This document shows, in pieces, positions 1 through 9,024 of a stretch of 64,000 nt of DNA. The stretch's first letter is position 1. Every line of letters starts with the position of its first letter. Position numbers and translations under genes: made by a program. A model generated the notes under the pieces. It was not told the origin of the DNA. It ran no database searches and saw nothing but the letters and a program-made list of their open reading frames with translations. The stretch is from Thauera sp. Its GTDB lineage: Bacteria; Pseudomonadota; Gammaproteobacteria; Burkholderiales; Rhodocyclaceae. The stretch is from NCBI GenBank assembly GCA_017302295.1, contig JAFLDS010000006.1, positions 1 through 64,000 on the forward strand. The letters run 5' to 3'.

Positions 1-274
1 CCTCGCGGCGCAGCACCTGCAGCACGCGCGGATAGATCGCCGGCAGCCGCTGCGCCGCGCCGTCGGCCTGCGGCACGTCGAGCAGCGCGAGCGTGGCGAG
101 GATGGCCTCGTGCTCCACCGCGCGCAGGCTCAGCAAGCGGTGGGCGGTGCGCATGTCGGTGTCGAAGGCCTCGTGCAAGCGCTGCAACTCGGCGCGCGCC
201 AGCCAGCCGGCGGCCGCGGCCGACAGCAGCAGCCAGCCCGCCAGCCAGGGCAGCAGGTGTCGTAGGGAGCGCAT
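1..274 (-). CDS. Membrane sensor protein, N-terminal part only (probable sensor histidine kinase)
   Basis: Only the first 91 codons are inside the window; the gene runs off the left edge. It begins MRSLRHLLPWLAGWLLLS, giving a basic N-terminus and one hydrophobic membrane segment at about residues 8-27. A helical stretch rich in His, Arg and Leu follows, as in the periplasmic sensor domain of two-component kinases. No kinase motif is visible because the C-terminus is missing, so the kinase call is inference from topology. The ATG is the first good start after a stretch without clear coding. The gene is read away from the ATPase gene on its right. Confidence 0.45.
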   Translation of the reverse strand, partial: MRSLRHLLPWLAGWLLLSAAAAGWLARAELQRLHEAFDTDMRTAHRLLSLRAVEHEAILATLALLDVPQADGAAQRLPAIYPRVLQVLRRE

Positions 275-413
275 TCTCAAAGGACGGGCAGAAGTCGGGA
301 GGCTCGAAGTTGGCGGAAACCGGCAAGCATTCAAGCATGCATCTCCGCGCCTCGCCAGCCCGTGCGGACAGACCCGATCCCCGAGGTGACCGGATCTCAG
401 CCGCGGCCGGACT

Positions 414-3116
414 TCAGCCGCGCCCGCGCCGCGCCCAGGCCTTGCGCACTTCCTCGGCGAGCAGCATCAGCGGGGGAAAGGCGAGCATGGTCAGCCACGT
501 TTCGGCCGACAGCGGCGCGGCGCCGAACAGCCAGTTGCCCGCCGGCACGTAGGCGATGAACAGCAGCAGGGCCAGCTCGGCGACGATGCCGGCCCAGATC
601 AGCGGATTGGCGGCGAGACCCGCCGTCAGCGAGGACTTCAGCGGATGGCGGCACAGGAACACGTTCATCACCTGCATCACGACGATGGTGGCGAAGCAGG
701 CGGTGGTCGCCTGCAGGTAGAGCGGATCGGTGCGCGCCGGCATGTCGCCGTAGTGCCAGCCGGCCGCGCCGAGCACGAGGAAGAACACCGCCAGCGACGC
801 CGCGGCCTCGAGCACGCCGAGGAACAGGTAGGCGCGCGCGATGAGGCCCCACGACAGCAGCCGCTCGTCGCGCCGCCGCGGCGGCCGGCGCATCACTTCC
901 GGGTCGGGCCTTTCGGCGCCGAGCGCGAGTGCCGGCAGCATGTCGGTGCCGAGGTCGACCGCCAGGATCTGAATGATGGTGAGCGGCAACGGGATGCGGA
1001 ACAGGACGAAGGCGAGGTAGGGAATCAGCTCGGGAATGTTCGAGGTGAGGATGTAGGTGAGGAACTTGCGGATGTTGTCGAACACCGCCCGCCCCTCCTC
1101 GATCGCATCGACGATGGTGGCGAAGTTGTCGTCGAGCAGGATCAGGTCGGCCGCCTCCTTGGCCACGTCGGTGCCGGCGATGCCCATCGCGATGCCGATG
1201 TCGGCCACCTTCAGGGCCGGCGCATCGTTCACGCCGTCGCCGGTGACCGCGACGATGTGGCCCTTCTTGCGCAGCGCCTCGACGATCAGCATCTTCTGCT
1301 CGGCCGCCACGCGCGCGAACAGGATTTCCGGCGCATCGAGCGCAAGTTGCAGCTGGGTGGCCGACATCCGGCGCAAGGCGTCGCCCACGATCACGACCGG
1401 CGCGGCGCTCTTGACCAGGCCGATCTCGCGCGCGATCGCGGTCGCGGTGTGCGGATGGTCGCCGGTGATCATGATGACGCGGATGCCGGCTTGCTCGCAG
1501 CGGGCGATCGCCTGCGGCACCTGCGGTCGCGGCGGATCCTCGAGACCGACGAGGCCGGCGAGCACGAGTTCGCGCTCGGCCAGCGCCGCTCCGTCTGCAT
1601 CGACGCGCTCGCCATCGGCCGGCTCGCCGCCGATCCGGTCGGCGAAGGCGAGCACGCGCAGGCCGGCATCGGCCATCGCGGTGAGGGCCGACTGCAGACG
1701 GGCGCGCCATTGCGCGTCGAGCGGCACGATCGCGTCGCCGACGCGCACCGCGGTGCAGATCGCCAGCACCTGCTCGGGCGCGCCCTTGCAGTACAGCGCG
1801 GGCCCCTGCGGCGTGTCGCAGCGCACCGACATGCGCTTGCGGTCGGTATCGAACGGGATCTCGTCGCGCCGGCGAACGGCGTCCAGCGAGCCGGCGAGAC
1901 CGCCGCCCCAGTCGGCGAGCGCGATCTCCATCGGGTCGCCGATCCACCCGGCGCCGCCGCCGTTCTCCACCCGCTTCAGGTTGTGGCACAGCGCGGCATT
2001 GATGAACAGCTCGCGCCCGTCGCGCAAAAGCTCGGGCCGTCCTGCCAGCGCATCGGCGGCGACTACCTGGCCGCCGACCCACAGCCTGCGCACGGACATG
2101 CGGTTGCACGTCAGGGTGCCGGTCTTGTCGCAACAGATCACCGTGGTCGAACCGAGCGCCTCGACGGCCGGCAGGTGGCGCACCAGCGCATTGCGCCGCG
2201 CCATGCGCTGCGTCGCCATTGCCAGCGACAGCGTCACCGTGGGCGCCAGGCCCTCGGGCACATTGGCCACGATGATGCCGATCGCGAACAGGAAGTTCTC
2301 CCAGAACGGCAGGCCCACCGCCTGGCCGATGCAGAAGAAGGCGACGCCCACGCCGCAGGCGAGCATGGCGACAAGCCGGGACAGGCGCGCGATCTCGCGC
2401 TGCAAGGGCGAACCCACCTCGCCCGCCACCTGGGTCAGGTGCGCGATGCGGCCGAACTCGGTGCGCATGCCGGTCGCGAACACGACGGCGCGCGCCTGCC
2501 CGGACACGACGGACGTGCCCGCGAGCAGCACATTGCGCGCGAACAACAGCGACTCCTCCGCCGCCGGCGCACTGTCGCGCGCCATCGGCAGGGATTCGCC
2601 AGTGACGGTGGCGGTGTTCGCCCGCAGCCCGAAGGCCTCGATGACGCGGCAGTCGGCGGGCACCGCATCGCCTTCGTCGAGCAGCACGATGTCGCCCGGC
2701 ACCAGCGCCTCGGCATCGATGGACACCATCTCGCCGCCGCGCAATGCCGTCACGCGCAGCGGCAGCAGACGCCGCAGTGCGGCGACGGCACGCTCGGCCT
2801 TGTACTCCTGCCAGAAGGAGAACAGGCCGTTGATCAGGATCACGCCCACGATCGCCACGCCCAGCCGGCCCATGCCTTCGCCGGGCTGGAAATGCTCGGC
2901 GACGAAGGCGAGCGTGGCGGCAAGCCACAGCACGATGGCGAAGAAGTGGGTGAACTCGCGCGCGAAGCGCAACGTCAGGTGCTCGCGACCGATCTCCTCG
3001 ACCCGGTTGCGGCCATACTCGGCCAGGCGCCGCCGCGCCTCGGCCTCCGCCAGCCCTGCGGCAGCCGTCTTGAGGCTAGCGAGGGCCTGATCGACGGGGA
3101 GTTCGTGGATTCGCAT
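414..3116 (-). CDS. P-type cation-transporting ATPase (P2 type, Na/K-ATPase-like core)
   Basis: The 900-residue protein is an inner-membrane pump driven by ATP through a phospho-aspartate. The sequence shows an N-terminal cation-ATPase domain (starting MRIHELPV), the actuator motif TGES near residue 173, the phosphorylation motif DKTGTLT with Asp330, TGDHPHT near 550 and GDGVNDAP near 625, then about six C-terminal membrane helices. Before the phosphorylation site lies NVPEGL, the form typical of Na/K- and H/K-ATPases; it differs from CPC in heavy-metal pumps. The transported ion cannot be read from sequence; Na, K or Ca is possible. The ATG at 3116 fits the family start better than an upstream in-frame codon. 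It is divergent from the sulfatase gene. Confidence 0.85.
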   Translation of the reverse strand: MRIHELPVDQALASLKTAAAGLAEAEARRRLAEYGRNRVEEIGREHLTLRFAREFTHFFAIVLWLAATLAFVAEHFQPGEGMGRLGVAIVGVILINGLFSFWQEYKAERAVAALRRLLPLRVTALRGGEMVSIDAEALVPGDIVLLDEGDAVPADCRVIEAFGLRANTATVTGESLPMARDSAPAAEESLLFARNVLLAGTSVVSGQARAVVFATGMRTEFGRIAHLTQVAGEVGSPLQREIARLSRLVAMLACGVGVAFFCIGQAVGLPFWENFLFAIGIIVANVPEGLAPTVTLSLAMATQRMARRNALVRHLPAVEALGSTTVICCDKTGTLTCNRMSVRRLWVGGQVVAADALAGRPELLRDGRELFINAALCHNLKRVENGGGAGWIGDPMEIALADWGGGLAGSLDAVRRRDEIPFDTDRKRMSVRCDTPQGPALYCKGAPEQVLAICTAVRVGDAIVPLDAQWRARLQSALTAMADAGLRVLAFADRIGGEPADGERVDADGAALAERELVLAGLVGLEDPPRPQVPQAIARCEQAGIRVIMITGDHPHTATAIAREIGLVKSAAPVVIVGDALRRMSATQLQLALDAPEILFARVAAEQKMLIVEALRKKGHIVAVTGDGVNDAPALKVADIGIAMGIAGTDVAKEAADLILLDDNFATIVDAIEEGRAVFDNIRKFLTYILTSNIPELIPYLAFVLFRIPLPLTIIQILAVDLGTDMLPALALGAERPDPEVMRRPPRRRDERLLSWGLIARAYLFLGVLEAAASLAVFFLVLGAAGWHYGDMPARTDPLYLQATTACFATIVVMQVMNVFLCRHPLKSSLTAGLAANPLIWAGIVAELALLLFIAYVPAGNWLFGAAPLSAETWLTMLAFPPLMLLAEEVRKAWARRGRG

Positions 3117-3233
3117 CGTGCGGCTGCCGCCTGAGGCGCGATACCGCCAATGTAGGCCCAATGGCGCCGCTGCGCACCTGCGCCGGACACGCAGGCGGCC
3201 GCTGCATCGTCACGCCATCGCCTACTTCGCCAG

Positions 3234-3250
3234 GTTCCACCAGGTGGAAC
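3234..3250. promoter_or_regulatory. Perfect 8+1+8 palindrome in a divergent intergenic region
   Basis: GTTCCACCAGGTGGAAC has two perfect 8-base arms around one central base. It lies in the roughly 230-base gap between the divergent ATPase and sulfatase genes, about 95 bases before the sulfatase start. Position and symmetry suit an operator for a dimeric repressor, but no regulator gene sits beside it. A weak hairpin is the alternative. Confidence 0.4.
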
Positions 3251-3345
3251 GAATCATCGATCGTTTGCGGGGCGCAGCGGTCGCTGGCTACATTGCGGCG
3301 ACGCGCGCAAATGCCCGCTATAAAACAATGCCCAGGAGACAGATC

Positions 3346-5109
3346 ATGAAACCGATACCACGGCTTCTCGCCCAGCTTTGCGTGCCCGCCATCGCGCTCG
3401 GCGCGCTGCAGTCGGCCACCCACGCCGCCAGTCCCGCCGCAGCCCCGGCCAAGCGCCCCAACATCCTGCTGATCGTCGCCGACGATCTGGGTTACACCGA
3501 CCTCGGCAGTTTTGGCGCCGAGATCGCGACGCCGAACCTCGACAAGCTGGCCAGCACCGGCGCGAAGATGACGAGCTTCTACGCCTCGCCGTTCTGCTCG
3601 CCGACGCGCGCGATGCTGATGTCGGGCAGCGACAACCACCTCGTCGGCTTCGGCGACATGGCCGAGCTGATGCTCCCCGAACAGCGCGGCAAGCCCGGCT
3701 ATGAAGGCTATCTGAACGATCGCGTGGTGCCGATGGCGCAGGTGCTCAAGGACGCCGGCTACCGCACCGCGATGGCAGGCAAATGGCACCTCGGCATCCC
3801 CGAGGAGGTCAGCCCGGCCACCCGCGGCTTCGAGCAGTCGTATGCCTTGGTGCACGGCGGCTCCAGCCACTGGGGCGACCAGTCGGGCATCGTCGCCATG
3901 GATCCGAACAAACCTCCGAAGGCGATCTATCGCGAGAACGGGAAGTCGATCGACCTTCCGCGCGATGGTTTCTATTCGTCGGACGCCTTCGCCAGCAAGC
4001 TGATCGAATACCTGAAGAGCGGCGAAACCACCGGCAAGCCCTTCTTCGGCTACCTCGCCTTCACCGCGCCGCACTGGCCGCTGCACGCGCCCGACGCCGA
4101 CATTGCCAAGTACGAGGGCCGCTACAAGGAAGGCTACGACAAGCTGCGCAAGGAACGCCTAGATCGCATGAAGAAGCTGGGCATCATCCCCGCCGACACC
4201 CCAGTCTATGAAGGCCACGCCTACTGGCCGAAGTGGGAGACGCTGTCGAAGGTCGAGCAGGAGGCAGAAGCCCGCCGCATGACCGTCTATTCGGCCATGG
4301 TCGACAACATGGACCGCAATATCGGCCGAGTGCTCGACTACCTGAAAGCGAAGGGCGAGCTCGACAACACCTTCATCTTCTTCATGTCCGACAACGGAGC
4401 AGACGGCAACTCGGTGTATGACGTGGGCCGCACTCGCGAGTGGATCCACAAGGACATGGACAACAGCACCGCCAACACCGGCAAGCCTGGCTCCTTCATC
4501 GAGTACGGCCCGGGCTGGGCGCAGGTCGGCTCGACGCCGTTCAAGCTCTACAAGTCCTTCATGTACGAAGGCGGCATCTCGGTGCCGGCAATCGCATGGG
4601 GCCCGGGGATCAAGGGCGGCGCGATCAAGCGCGAGTTCGCCCATGTCACCGACGTGGCACCGACGATCTACGAGCTGGCCGGCGCAAAGCATCCGGGCAG
4701 CGAGTATCAAGGCAAGGAAGTGCTGCCGCTGCGCGGCAAGTCCATGCTGCCCTACCTCCAGGGCAAGGCGCAGAAGGTGCGCGGCGAGACCGATGCGGTG
4801 GGCTGGGAACTCGGCGGGCGCAAGGCGCTGCGCAAGGGTGACTGGAAGCTCGTGTATGCGAACAAGCCCTGGGGCAAGGACGGCTGGGAGCTCTACAACA
4901 TCGCCCAGGACCGCGCCGAAAGCCGCGATCTGGCGAGCGAGAATCCGCAGAAGCTGGGCGAGATGATCGTTGCCTGGAAGCAGTACGTCGCCGAAACCGG
5001 CACGCTCGAGATCGAGGGCCTCGCCTACCGCCCGGGTTACAGCAACGCCGGAAAGTACTACGAGGACCTGAAGATCGAGGCCGCGATGCAGCCGCGCGCG
5101 AAGAAGTAA
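3346..5109 (+). CDS. Secreted sulfatase (arylsulfatase family)
   Basis: The 587-residue protein hydrolyses sulfate esters, most likely in the periplasm. It has a signal peptide (MKPIPRLLAQLCVPAIALGA, cleavage near a THAAS stretch). The sulfatase core follows: the metal-binding DDLG near residue 46, the formylglycine motif CSPTR with Cys84 as the residue to be modified, GKWHLG, and DNG later in the chain. CSPTR differs from the commoner CSPSR only at the fourth position. The ATG at 3346 is preceded by AGGAGA; a longer upstream frame has no coding character. An eight-haem cytochrome gene starts 28 bases downstream without a terminator, so the two are probably co-transcribed. Substrate unknown; no sulfatase-maturation gene is in the window. 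Confidence 0.88.
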   Translation: MKPIPRLLAQLCVPAIALGALQSATHAASPAAAPAKRPNILLIVADDLGYTDLGSFGAEIATPNLDKLASTGAKMTSFYASPFCSPTRAMLMSGSDNHLVGFGDMAELMLPEQRGKPGYEGYLNDRVVPMAQVLKDAGYRTAMAGKWHLGIPEEVSPATRGFEQSYALVHGGSSHWGDQSGIVAMDPNKPPKAIYRENGKSIDLPRDGFYSSDAFASKLIEYLKSGETTGKPFFGYLAFTAPHWPLHAPDADIAKYEGRYKEGYDKLRKERLDRMKKLGIIPADTPVYEGHAYWPKWETLSKVEQEAEARRMTVYSAMVDNMDRNIGRVLDYLKAKGELDNTFIFFMSDNGADGNSVYDVGRTREWIHKDMDNSTANTGKPGSFIEYGPGWAQVGSTPFKLYKSFMYEGGISVPAIAWGPGIKGGAIKREFAHVTDVAPTIYELAGAKHPGSEYQGKEVLPLRGKSMLPYLQGKAQKVRGETDAVGWELGGRKALRKGDWKLVYANKPWGKDGWELYNIAQDRAESRDLASENPQKLGEMIVAWKQYVAETGTLEIEGLAYRPGYSNAGKYYEDLKIEAAMQPRAKK

Positions 5110-5137
5110 GCGCAGCCGCACTCCGCACAGGCAGGTA

Positions 5138-7189
5138 ATGCTGCGCCGTCTCCTGACCCTGGCCGTCCTCCTCGCAGCGCTGTCGGTGCAAGCCGCGGCG
5201 CCTCGCGGGGAGGCGCGCGCCGATCATGCCGGCGACCGCGAATGCGTCGCCTGTCATGCGGAGCAAGCCCGCCTCTGGTCCGGCTCGAAGCACGACCGCG
5301 CCATGCAGGCGGCGACGCCGGCCACGGTGCTGGGCAACTTCGACGGAGCGAGCTTCACCGGCACGGATCAGCGCGCCCGCTTCAGCCGCCGCGCCGACGA
5401 GTTCATCGTCCGCACCCCGGGCGCCGACGGCAAGGACGCCGACTTCCCGGTTGCCCACACCTTCGGCGTCTATCCTCTGCAGCAATACCTGCTTCCCCTG
5501 CCTGGCGGCCGCCTTCAGGCCCTGAGCATCGCCTGGGACGTGCGGAACAAGCGCTGGTTCTCGCTCTACCCCGAGGGCGGCATCGCCCCGGGCACCGCCC
5601 TGCACTGGAGCGGCCGCTACCAGAACTGGAACCTGATGTGCGGCGAGTGCCATACGACGGCGTTCGCCAAGGGGTACGAGGACGAAACCGACGATTACCG
5701 GACGACCTGGGTCGAACCGAATGTCGGCTGCCAGGCTTGCCACGGGCCAGGCGCGGCGCATATCGAAAGCGCGCGCAGCGCCGGCACCGCAGGCCAACCG
5801 CCGTCCACTGCGATCACCCCCACCGCCAACCGCCTGCTCGGAAGCGCGCATGCGCAGGTGGACCAATGCGCCGCCTGCCACTCACGCCGTACGCGCCTGC
5901 AGGAAATTACGCTTCCCGGCCGCCCCTTTCTCGACAACTTCGTGCCCGACAACCTGCGCCCGGACCTCTACCATGCCGACGGCCAGCAACTCGAAGAAGT
6001 CTTCGAATACGGATCCTTCCGCCAGAGCCGCATGTACCAAGCCGGCGTCGGCTGCGGTGACTGCCACGAGCCGCACTCGGGCAAGACGCGCGCTGCGGGC
6101 AATGCGCTGTGCCTGTCGTGCCACAACCCCGCGCCCGATACAGGCCGCTTTTCCGGGTTGAAGTCGAAGGACTACGACTCGCCCTCGCACCACTTCCACA
6201 CGACTGGCACCCCGGGCAGCGCATGCGTGTCCTGCCACATGCCGAGCCGAAATTACATGATCGTGCACGAGCGGCGCGACCACGCGATCCGTATTCCACG
6301 CCCCGACCTGAGCCGCCGCATCGGCACGCCCAACGCCTGCCAGAGCTGCCACGCCGACCGTCCGGCGGAATGGGCCGAAGCCGCCATCGCCAGGCACCTC
6401 GGCGCGCAGCCGCGACTCGAGCACTACGGCGAAGTCTTCGCCGCCGCCCGCAAGGGCGATGCGGATGCCGGCTCGCGGCTCGCCGCGCTGATCGGCGACG
6501 GGCAACAGCCCGCGATCGTGCGCGCCACGGCCATCGAGCTGCTCGCGGCCATCGGCACGGAGGCACCGTCGGCTGCCGCCTTGCGTGACGCCGACCCGGT
6601 GGTACGCGTAGCCGCCGCGGCGGCATGGAGTGCGCGATCCGCCGACGAGCGCCTCGCGCACCTGCCACCTTTGCTCGCCGACCCCATCCGCGCGGTGCGC
6701 ATCACGGCTGCCCGCGGACTCGCCGACTTCCCCGAGGACCGGCTCCCCACCGGAGCGGACGCGCTGAGGCGCACCGCACTCGACGAATTCGTCGCCGCCC
6801 AGCGCGCGATGGCCGACATGCCGAGCGCGCAGATGAACCTCGCGGCACTTGCCACAACGCAGGGCAAGCTCCCGCAGGCGGAGCGGCACTATCGAATCGC
6901 GCTGACGCAGGACCCGGCGATCAACGCAGCGCGGCTGAGTTTCGCCCAGCTGCTCGCCGCCAGCCGGCGCATGGACGAGGCCCGCCGAGTGCTGCGCGAT
7001 GGGCTGGCGAAGTCGCCCAATCCCGGCGAGCTGCACTTCGCCCTCGGCCTGCTCGCAGGCCAGGCCCGTCAGTGGGAAGAAGCAGCCAGTGAACTCGAGA
7101 CGGCCGCGAGGCTGCTACCGGCGGACGGACGCATCAGGCGCAACCTCGACATCGTGCATCGCCAGCTGCGCGCTGCGCCCGCGCGCTGA
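5138..7189 (+). CDS. Octahaem c-type cytochrome with HEAT-like and TPR C-terminal domains
   Basis: The 683-residue exported protein starts with a signal peptide (MLRRLLTLAVLLAALSVQAAA). Eight CXXCH haem-attachment motifs follow, with first cysteines at about residues 36, 168, 198, 244, 306, 325, 363 and 401. From about 405 onward there are no haems; instead two HEAT-like helical repeats (DPVVRVAAAAAW, DPIRAVRITAARGL) and then three TPR-like repeats to the C-terminus. The haem part resembles the cytochrome c554/multihaem family, suggesting periplasmic electron transfer to or from a partner bound by the repeats. It is probably co-transcribed with the sulfatase, an unusual pairing. Electron donor and acceptor are unknown. 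Confidence 0.85.
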   Translation: MLRRLLTLAVLLAALSVQAAAPRGEARADHAGDRECVACHAEQARLWSGSKHDRAMQAATPATVLGNFDGASFTGTDQRARFSRRADEFIVRTPGADGKDADFPVAHTFGVYPLQQYLLPLPGGRLQALSIAWDVRNKRWFSLYPEGGIAPGTALHWSGRYQNWNLMCGECHTTAFAKGYEDETDDYRTTWVEPNVGCQACHGPGAAHIESARSAGTAGQPPSTAITPTANRLLGSAHAQVDQCAACHSRRTRLQEITLPGRPFLDNFVPDNLRPDLYHADGQQLEEVFEYGSFRQSRMYQAGVGCGDCHEPHSGKTRAAGNALCLSCHNPAPDTGRFSGLKSKDYDSPSHHFHTTGTPGSACVSCHMPSRNYMIVHERRDHAIRIPRPDLSRRIGTPNACQSCHADRPAEWAEAAIARHLGAQPRLEHYGEVFAAARKGDADAGSRLAALIGDGQQPAIVRATAIELLAAIGTEAPSAAALRDADPVVRVAAAAAWSARSADERLAHLPPLLADPIRAVRITAARGLADFPEDRLPTGADALRRTALDEFVAAQRAMADMPSAQMNLAALATTQGKLPQAERHYRIALTQDPAINAARLSFAQLLAASRRMDEARRVLRDGLAKSPNPGELHFALGLLAGQARQWEEAASELETAARLLPADGRIRRNLDIVHRQLRAAPAR

Positions 7190-7240
7190 CATCCTCGCGC
7201 GCAGGTGCAGACGGGCCTGGACCGCGCACCGCCGCCAGCG

Positions 7241-8032
7241 TCAGCCCGCGAGTCTCTCCGCGATCGCACGCGCGGTCGCCTTCAGGTCCTCGAGGTGCGC
7301 CTCCACCACTTTGGCGCGCAACCCGTATCGACGCGGCCAGACGAGGTTGATGCAGCCAGGAACGCCGGTCGGCGCCAGGATGGGCACCGCAATCGCATCA
7401 AAACCGTCGTCGAATTCGCTGATGTCCAGCTCCGATCCGCCGAAGATGGCGTCGCGCACCGCATAGCCCTGACGCCGCGTCTCATCCAGGACGGCAGGCA
7501 GCTCACGCCTGAACACCAGCGCGCTGCGGGCGTTCTCGGGCGGATGGGCGTGGTAGTGCGCAAACACCGCCGCCCGCTCCTCGTCCGAGCAGAACGCCAG
7601 CCAGGCGCGGCCGGGGGCCGAGAGGAACAGGTCCACGCGGTAGCCGATGCGGTAGCGCGGATTCATCGCCAGACCGGACAGGCGCCGCGAGCTTTCGGCC
7701 AATTCCATCTTGAAGTCGCTGTAGATCAGCAGGTCGGATGGCCACAGCGCCTTGCGCTGCATCGCGGCGAGGTGCGGCGCGGCGATCTCGGCCAGGCGCA
7801 GCGCGCGCTCGGGCGGGCGGTCGCCGGTCTGCAGCGACACGCCGCGCCGCCACTGCCCGTCGTGGATCGCCCGCCAGGCAAGATCGGCCTGCTCCAGCGT
7901 GTGAAGGATGCGAAGCAGCGTCGGCTTGGGTAACCCGCTGGCCTCGTAGAGCTGCTGCAAGGAACGGCCCTCATGCTGCTGCAGCAGGCGCAGCACTTCC
8001 AGACCGCGCTCGAGGGCCCGTATGGACTTCAT
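7241..8032 (-). CDS. IclR-family transcriptional regulator
   Basis: The 263-residue DNA-binding protein has an N-terminal winged helix-turn-helix (SLQQLYEASGLPKPTLLRIL, about residues 20-39) and a C-terminal IclR effector domain. That domain holds a LFLSAPGRAWLAFCS segment and a GCINLVWPR stretch near the end. The start MKSIRALERGLEVL matches the usual beginning of the family; a longer frame upstream is not convincing. IclR proteins bind small carbon compounds such as aromatic-degradation intermediates and commonly control a neighbouring operon, but no catabolic genes are adjacent here, so its target is unknown. It is convergent with the cytochrome gene. Confidence 0.85.
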   Translation of the reverse strand: MKSIRALERGLEVLRLLQQHEGRSLQQLYEASGLPKPTLLRILHTLEQADLAWRAIHDGQWRRGVSLQTGDRPPERALRLAEIAAPHLAAMQRKALWPSDLLIYSDFKMELAESSRRLSGLAMNPRYRIGYRVDLFLSAPGRAWLAFCSDEERAAVFAHYHAHPPENARSALVFRRELPAVLDETRRQGYAVRDAIFGGSELDISEFDDGFDAIAVPILAPTGVPGCINLVWPRRYGLRAKVVEAHLEDLKATARAIAERLAG

Positions 8033-8133
8033 CGCAACTCCAGGTTCTTCACCGCAGCATGCCGGGTTGCAGTGTCCGCCCGGTCGGCGAACACGCGCGT
8101 ACAGTGTGCCCGAGGCGCAGCTGCGCCGGAAAC

Positions 8134-8164
8134 AAAAAGGACCCGCCTTGGCGAGTCCTTTTTT
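8134..8164 (-). terminator. Rho-independent terminator downstream of ppa
   Basis: A 9-bp stem (AAAAAGGAC pairing with GTCCTTTTT) with a 12-base loop lies about 40 bases beyond the ppa stop. On the minus strand it ends in a T-run, so it fits termination of ppa; the run of T on the plus strand would also allow plus-strand use. Confidence 0.75.
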
Positions 8165-8205
8165 GCTTCGCTTTCGCCTGTGGCGAAAGGCTTCCCTGCC
8201 TTGGC

Positions 8206-8733
8206 TTACTTCTTCGCGGCGGCGAGGCCGTTCACGATCTCCTGCTTGGCTTCCTCGACCGTGCCCCAGCCCAGGATCTTGACCCACTTGCCCGGCTCGA
8301 GGTCCTTGTAGTGCTCGAAGAAGTGCACCGTCTGCTTCATCAGCAGCTCGGGCAGGTCGTCGGTGGTCTGCACCTTGTCGTAGAGCGGGGTGAGCTTGGA
8401 CACCGGCACCGCGACGACCTTGGCATCGACGCCGCCGTCGTCTTCCATCTTCAGCACGCCGACCGGGCGGCAGCGGATGACGACACCCGGCGCCAGCGGG
8501 AAGGGGGTCACGACCAGCACGTCGACCGGATCGCCGTCGCCGGCGATGGTGTGCGGAACGTAGCCGTAGTTCAGCGGGTAGCGCATCGAGGTGCCCATGA
8601 AGCGGTCCACGAAGACGGCGCCGCTTTCCTTGTCCACTTCGAACTTGATCGGATCGCCCTGCGCGGAGATCTCGATGATGACGTTGATGTCGTTCGGCAC
8701 GTCCTTGCCGGCGCTGACCAGATCAAAACCCAT
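8206..8733 (-). CDS. ppa: Inorganic pyrophosphatase (family I)
   Basis: The 175-residue cytosolic enzyme hydrolyses pyrophosphate to phosphate, pulling biosynthetic reactions forward. It has full family length and the family I signature around DGDPVDVLV, with the metal-binding aspartates, plus YPLNYGYVP upstream and KWVKILGW near the C-terminus. The ATG is preceded by a strong GGGAGGG. It is a single-gene unit: a hairpin terminator follows, and the copper genes upstream are separated by about 50 bases. Confidence 0.97.
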   Translation of the reverse strand: MGFDLVSAGKDVPNDINVIIEISAQGDPIKFEVDKESGAVFVDRFMGTSMRYPLNYGYVPHTIAGDGDPVDVLVVTPFPLAPGVVIRCRPVGVLKMEDDGGVDAKVVAVPVSKLTPLYDKVQTTDDLPELLMKQTVHFFEHYKDLEPGKWVKILGWGTVEEAKQEIVNGLAAAKK

Positions 8734-8782
8734 GTTTCCCTCCCGTTGAAAAATTGCGCGAATTATAGGGGAAAATCCTTAC

Positions 8783-8992
8783 TCAGGCCGGTGCATCGAA
8801 GCCGGCGTTTTCCACTGCGGCACGCATCGAGTCCACCGTCACGCGGGCGGGATCGAAGCTCACCCTGGCTTCGCGCGCCTCCAGCGATACCTGCGCATCC
8901 TCCACCCCGGGCAGCCCCTTCAGCACGCCGGTCACGCTGCGTACGCAGCCGCCGCAGGTCATGCCTTCGACCTTGATCGTCACTTCATCCAT
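8783..8992 (-). CDS. Heavy-metal-associated domain protein, CopZ-like copper chaperone
   Basis: The 69-residue protein is a single HMA fold with the metal motif GMTCGGC near residues 10-16 (MDEVTIKVEGMTCGGCVRS). Such proteins carry Cu(I) to CopA-type pumps. It follows copA by 32 bases on the same strand with its own AAGGAG, so it is likely the second gene of the copper-efflux operon. Strictly the motif only shows soft-metal binding; copper is inferred from the neighbour. Confidence 0.88.
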   Translation of the reverse strand: MDEVTIKVEGMTCGGCVRSVTGVLKGLPGVEDAQVSLEAREARVSFDPARVTVDSMRAAVENAGFDAPA

Positions 8993-9024
8993 CGTCTTGC
9001 TCCTTCAGGAAATTGCGGGCCCGA

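Noticed and set aside
645-3134. Long plus-strand open frames opposite the P-type ATPase
   Set aside because: Composition is that of a reversed frame (His/Arg/Gln-rich, no domains), and the minus strand carries every ATPase motif.
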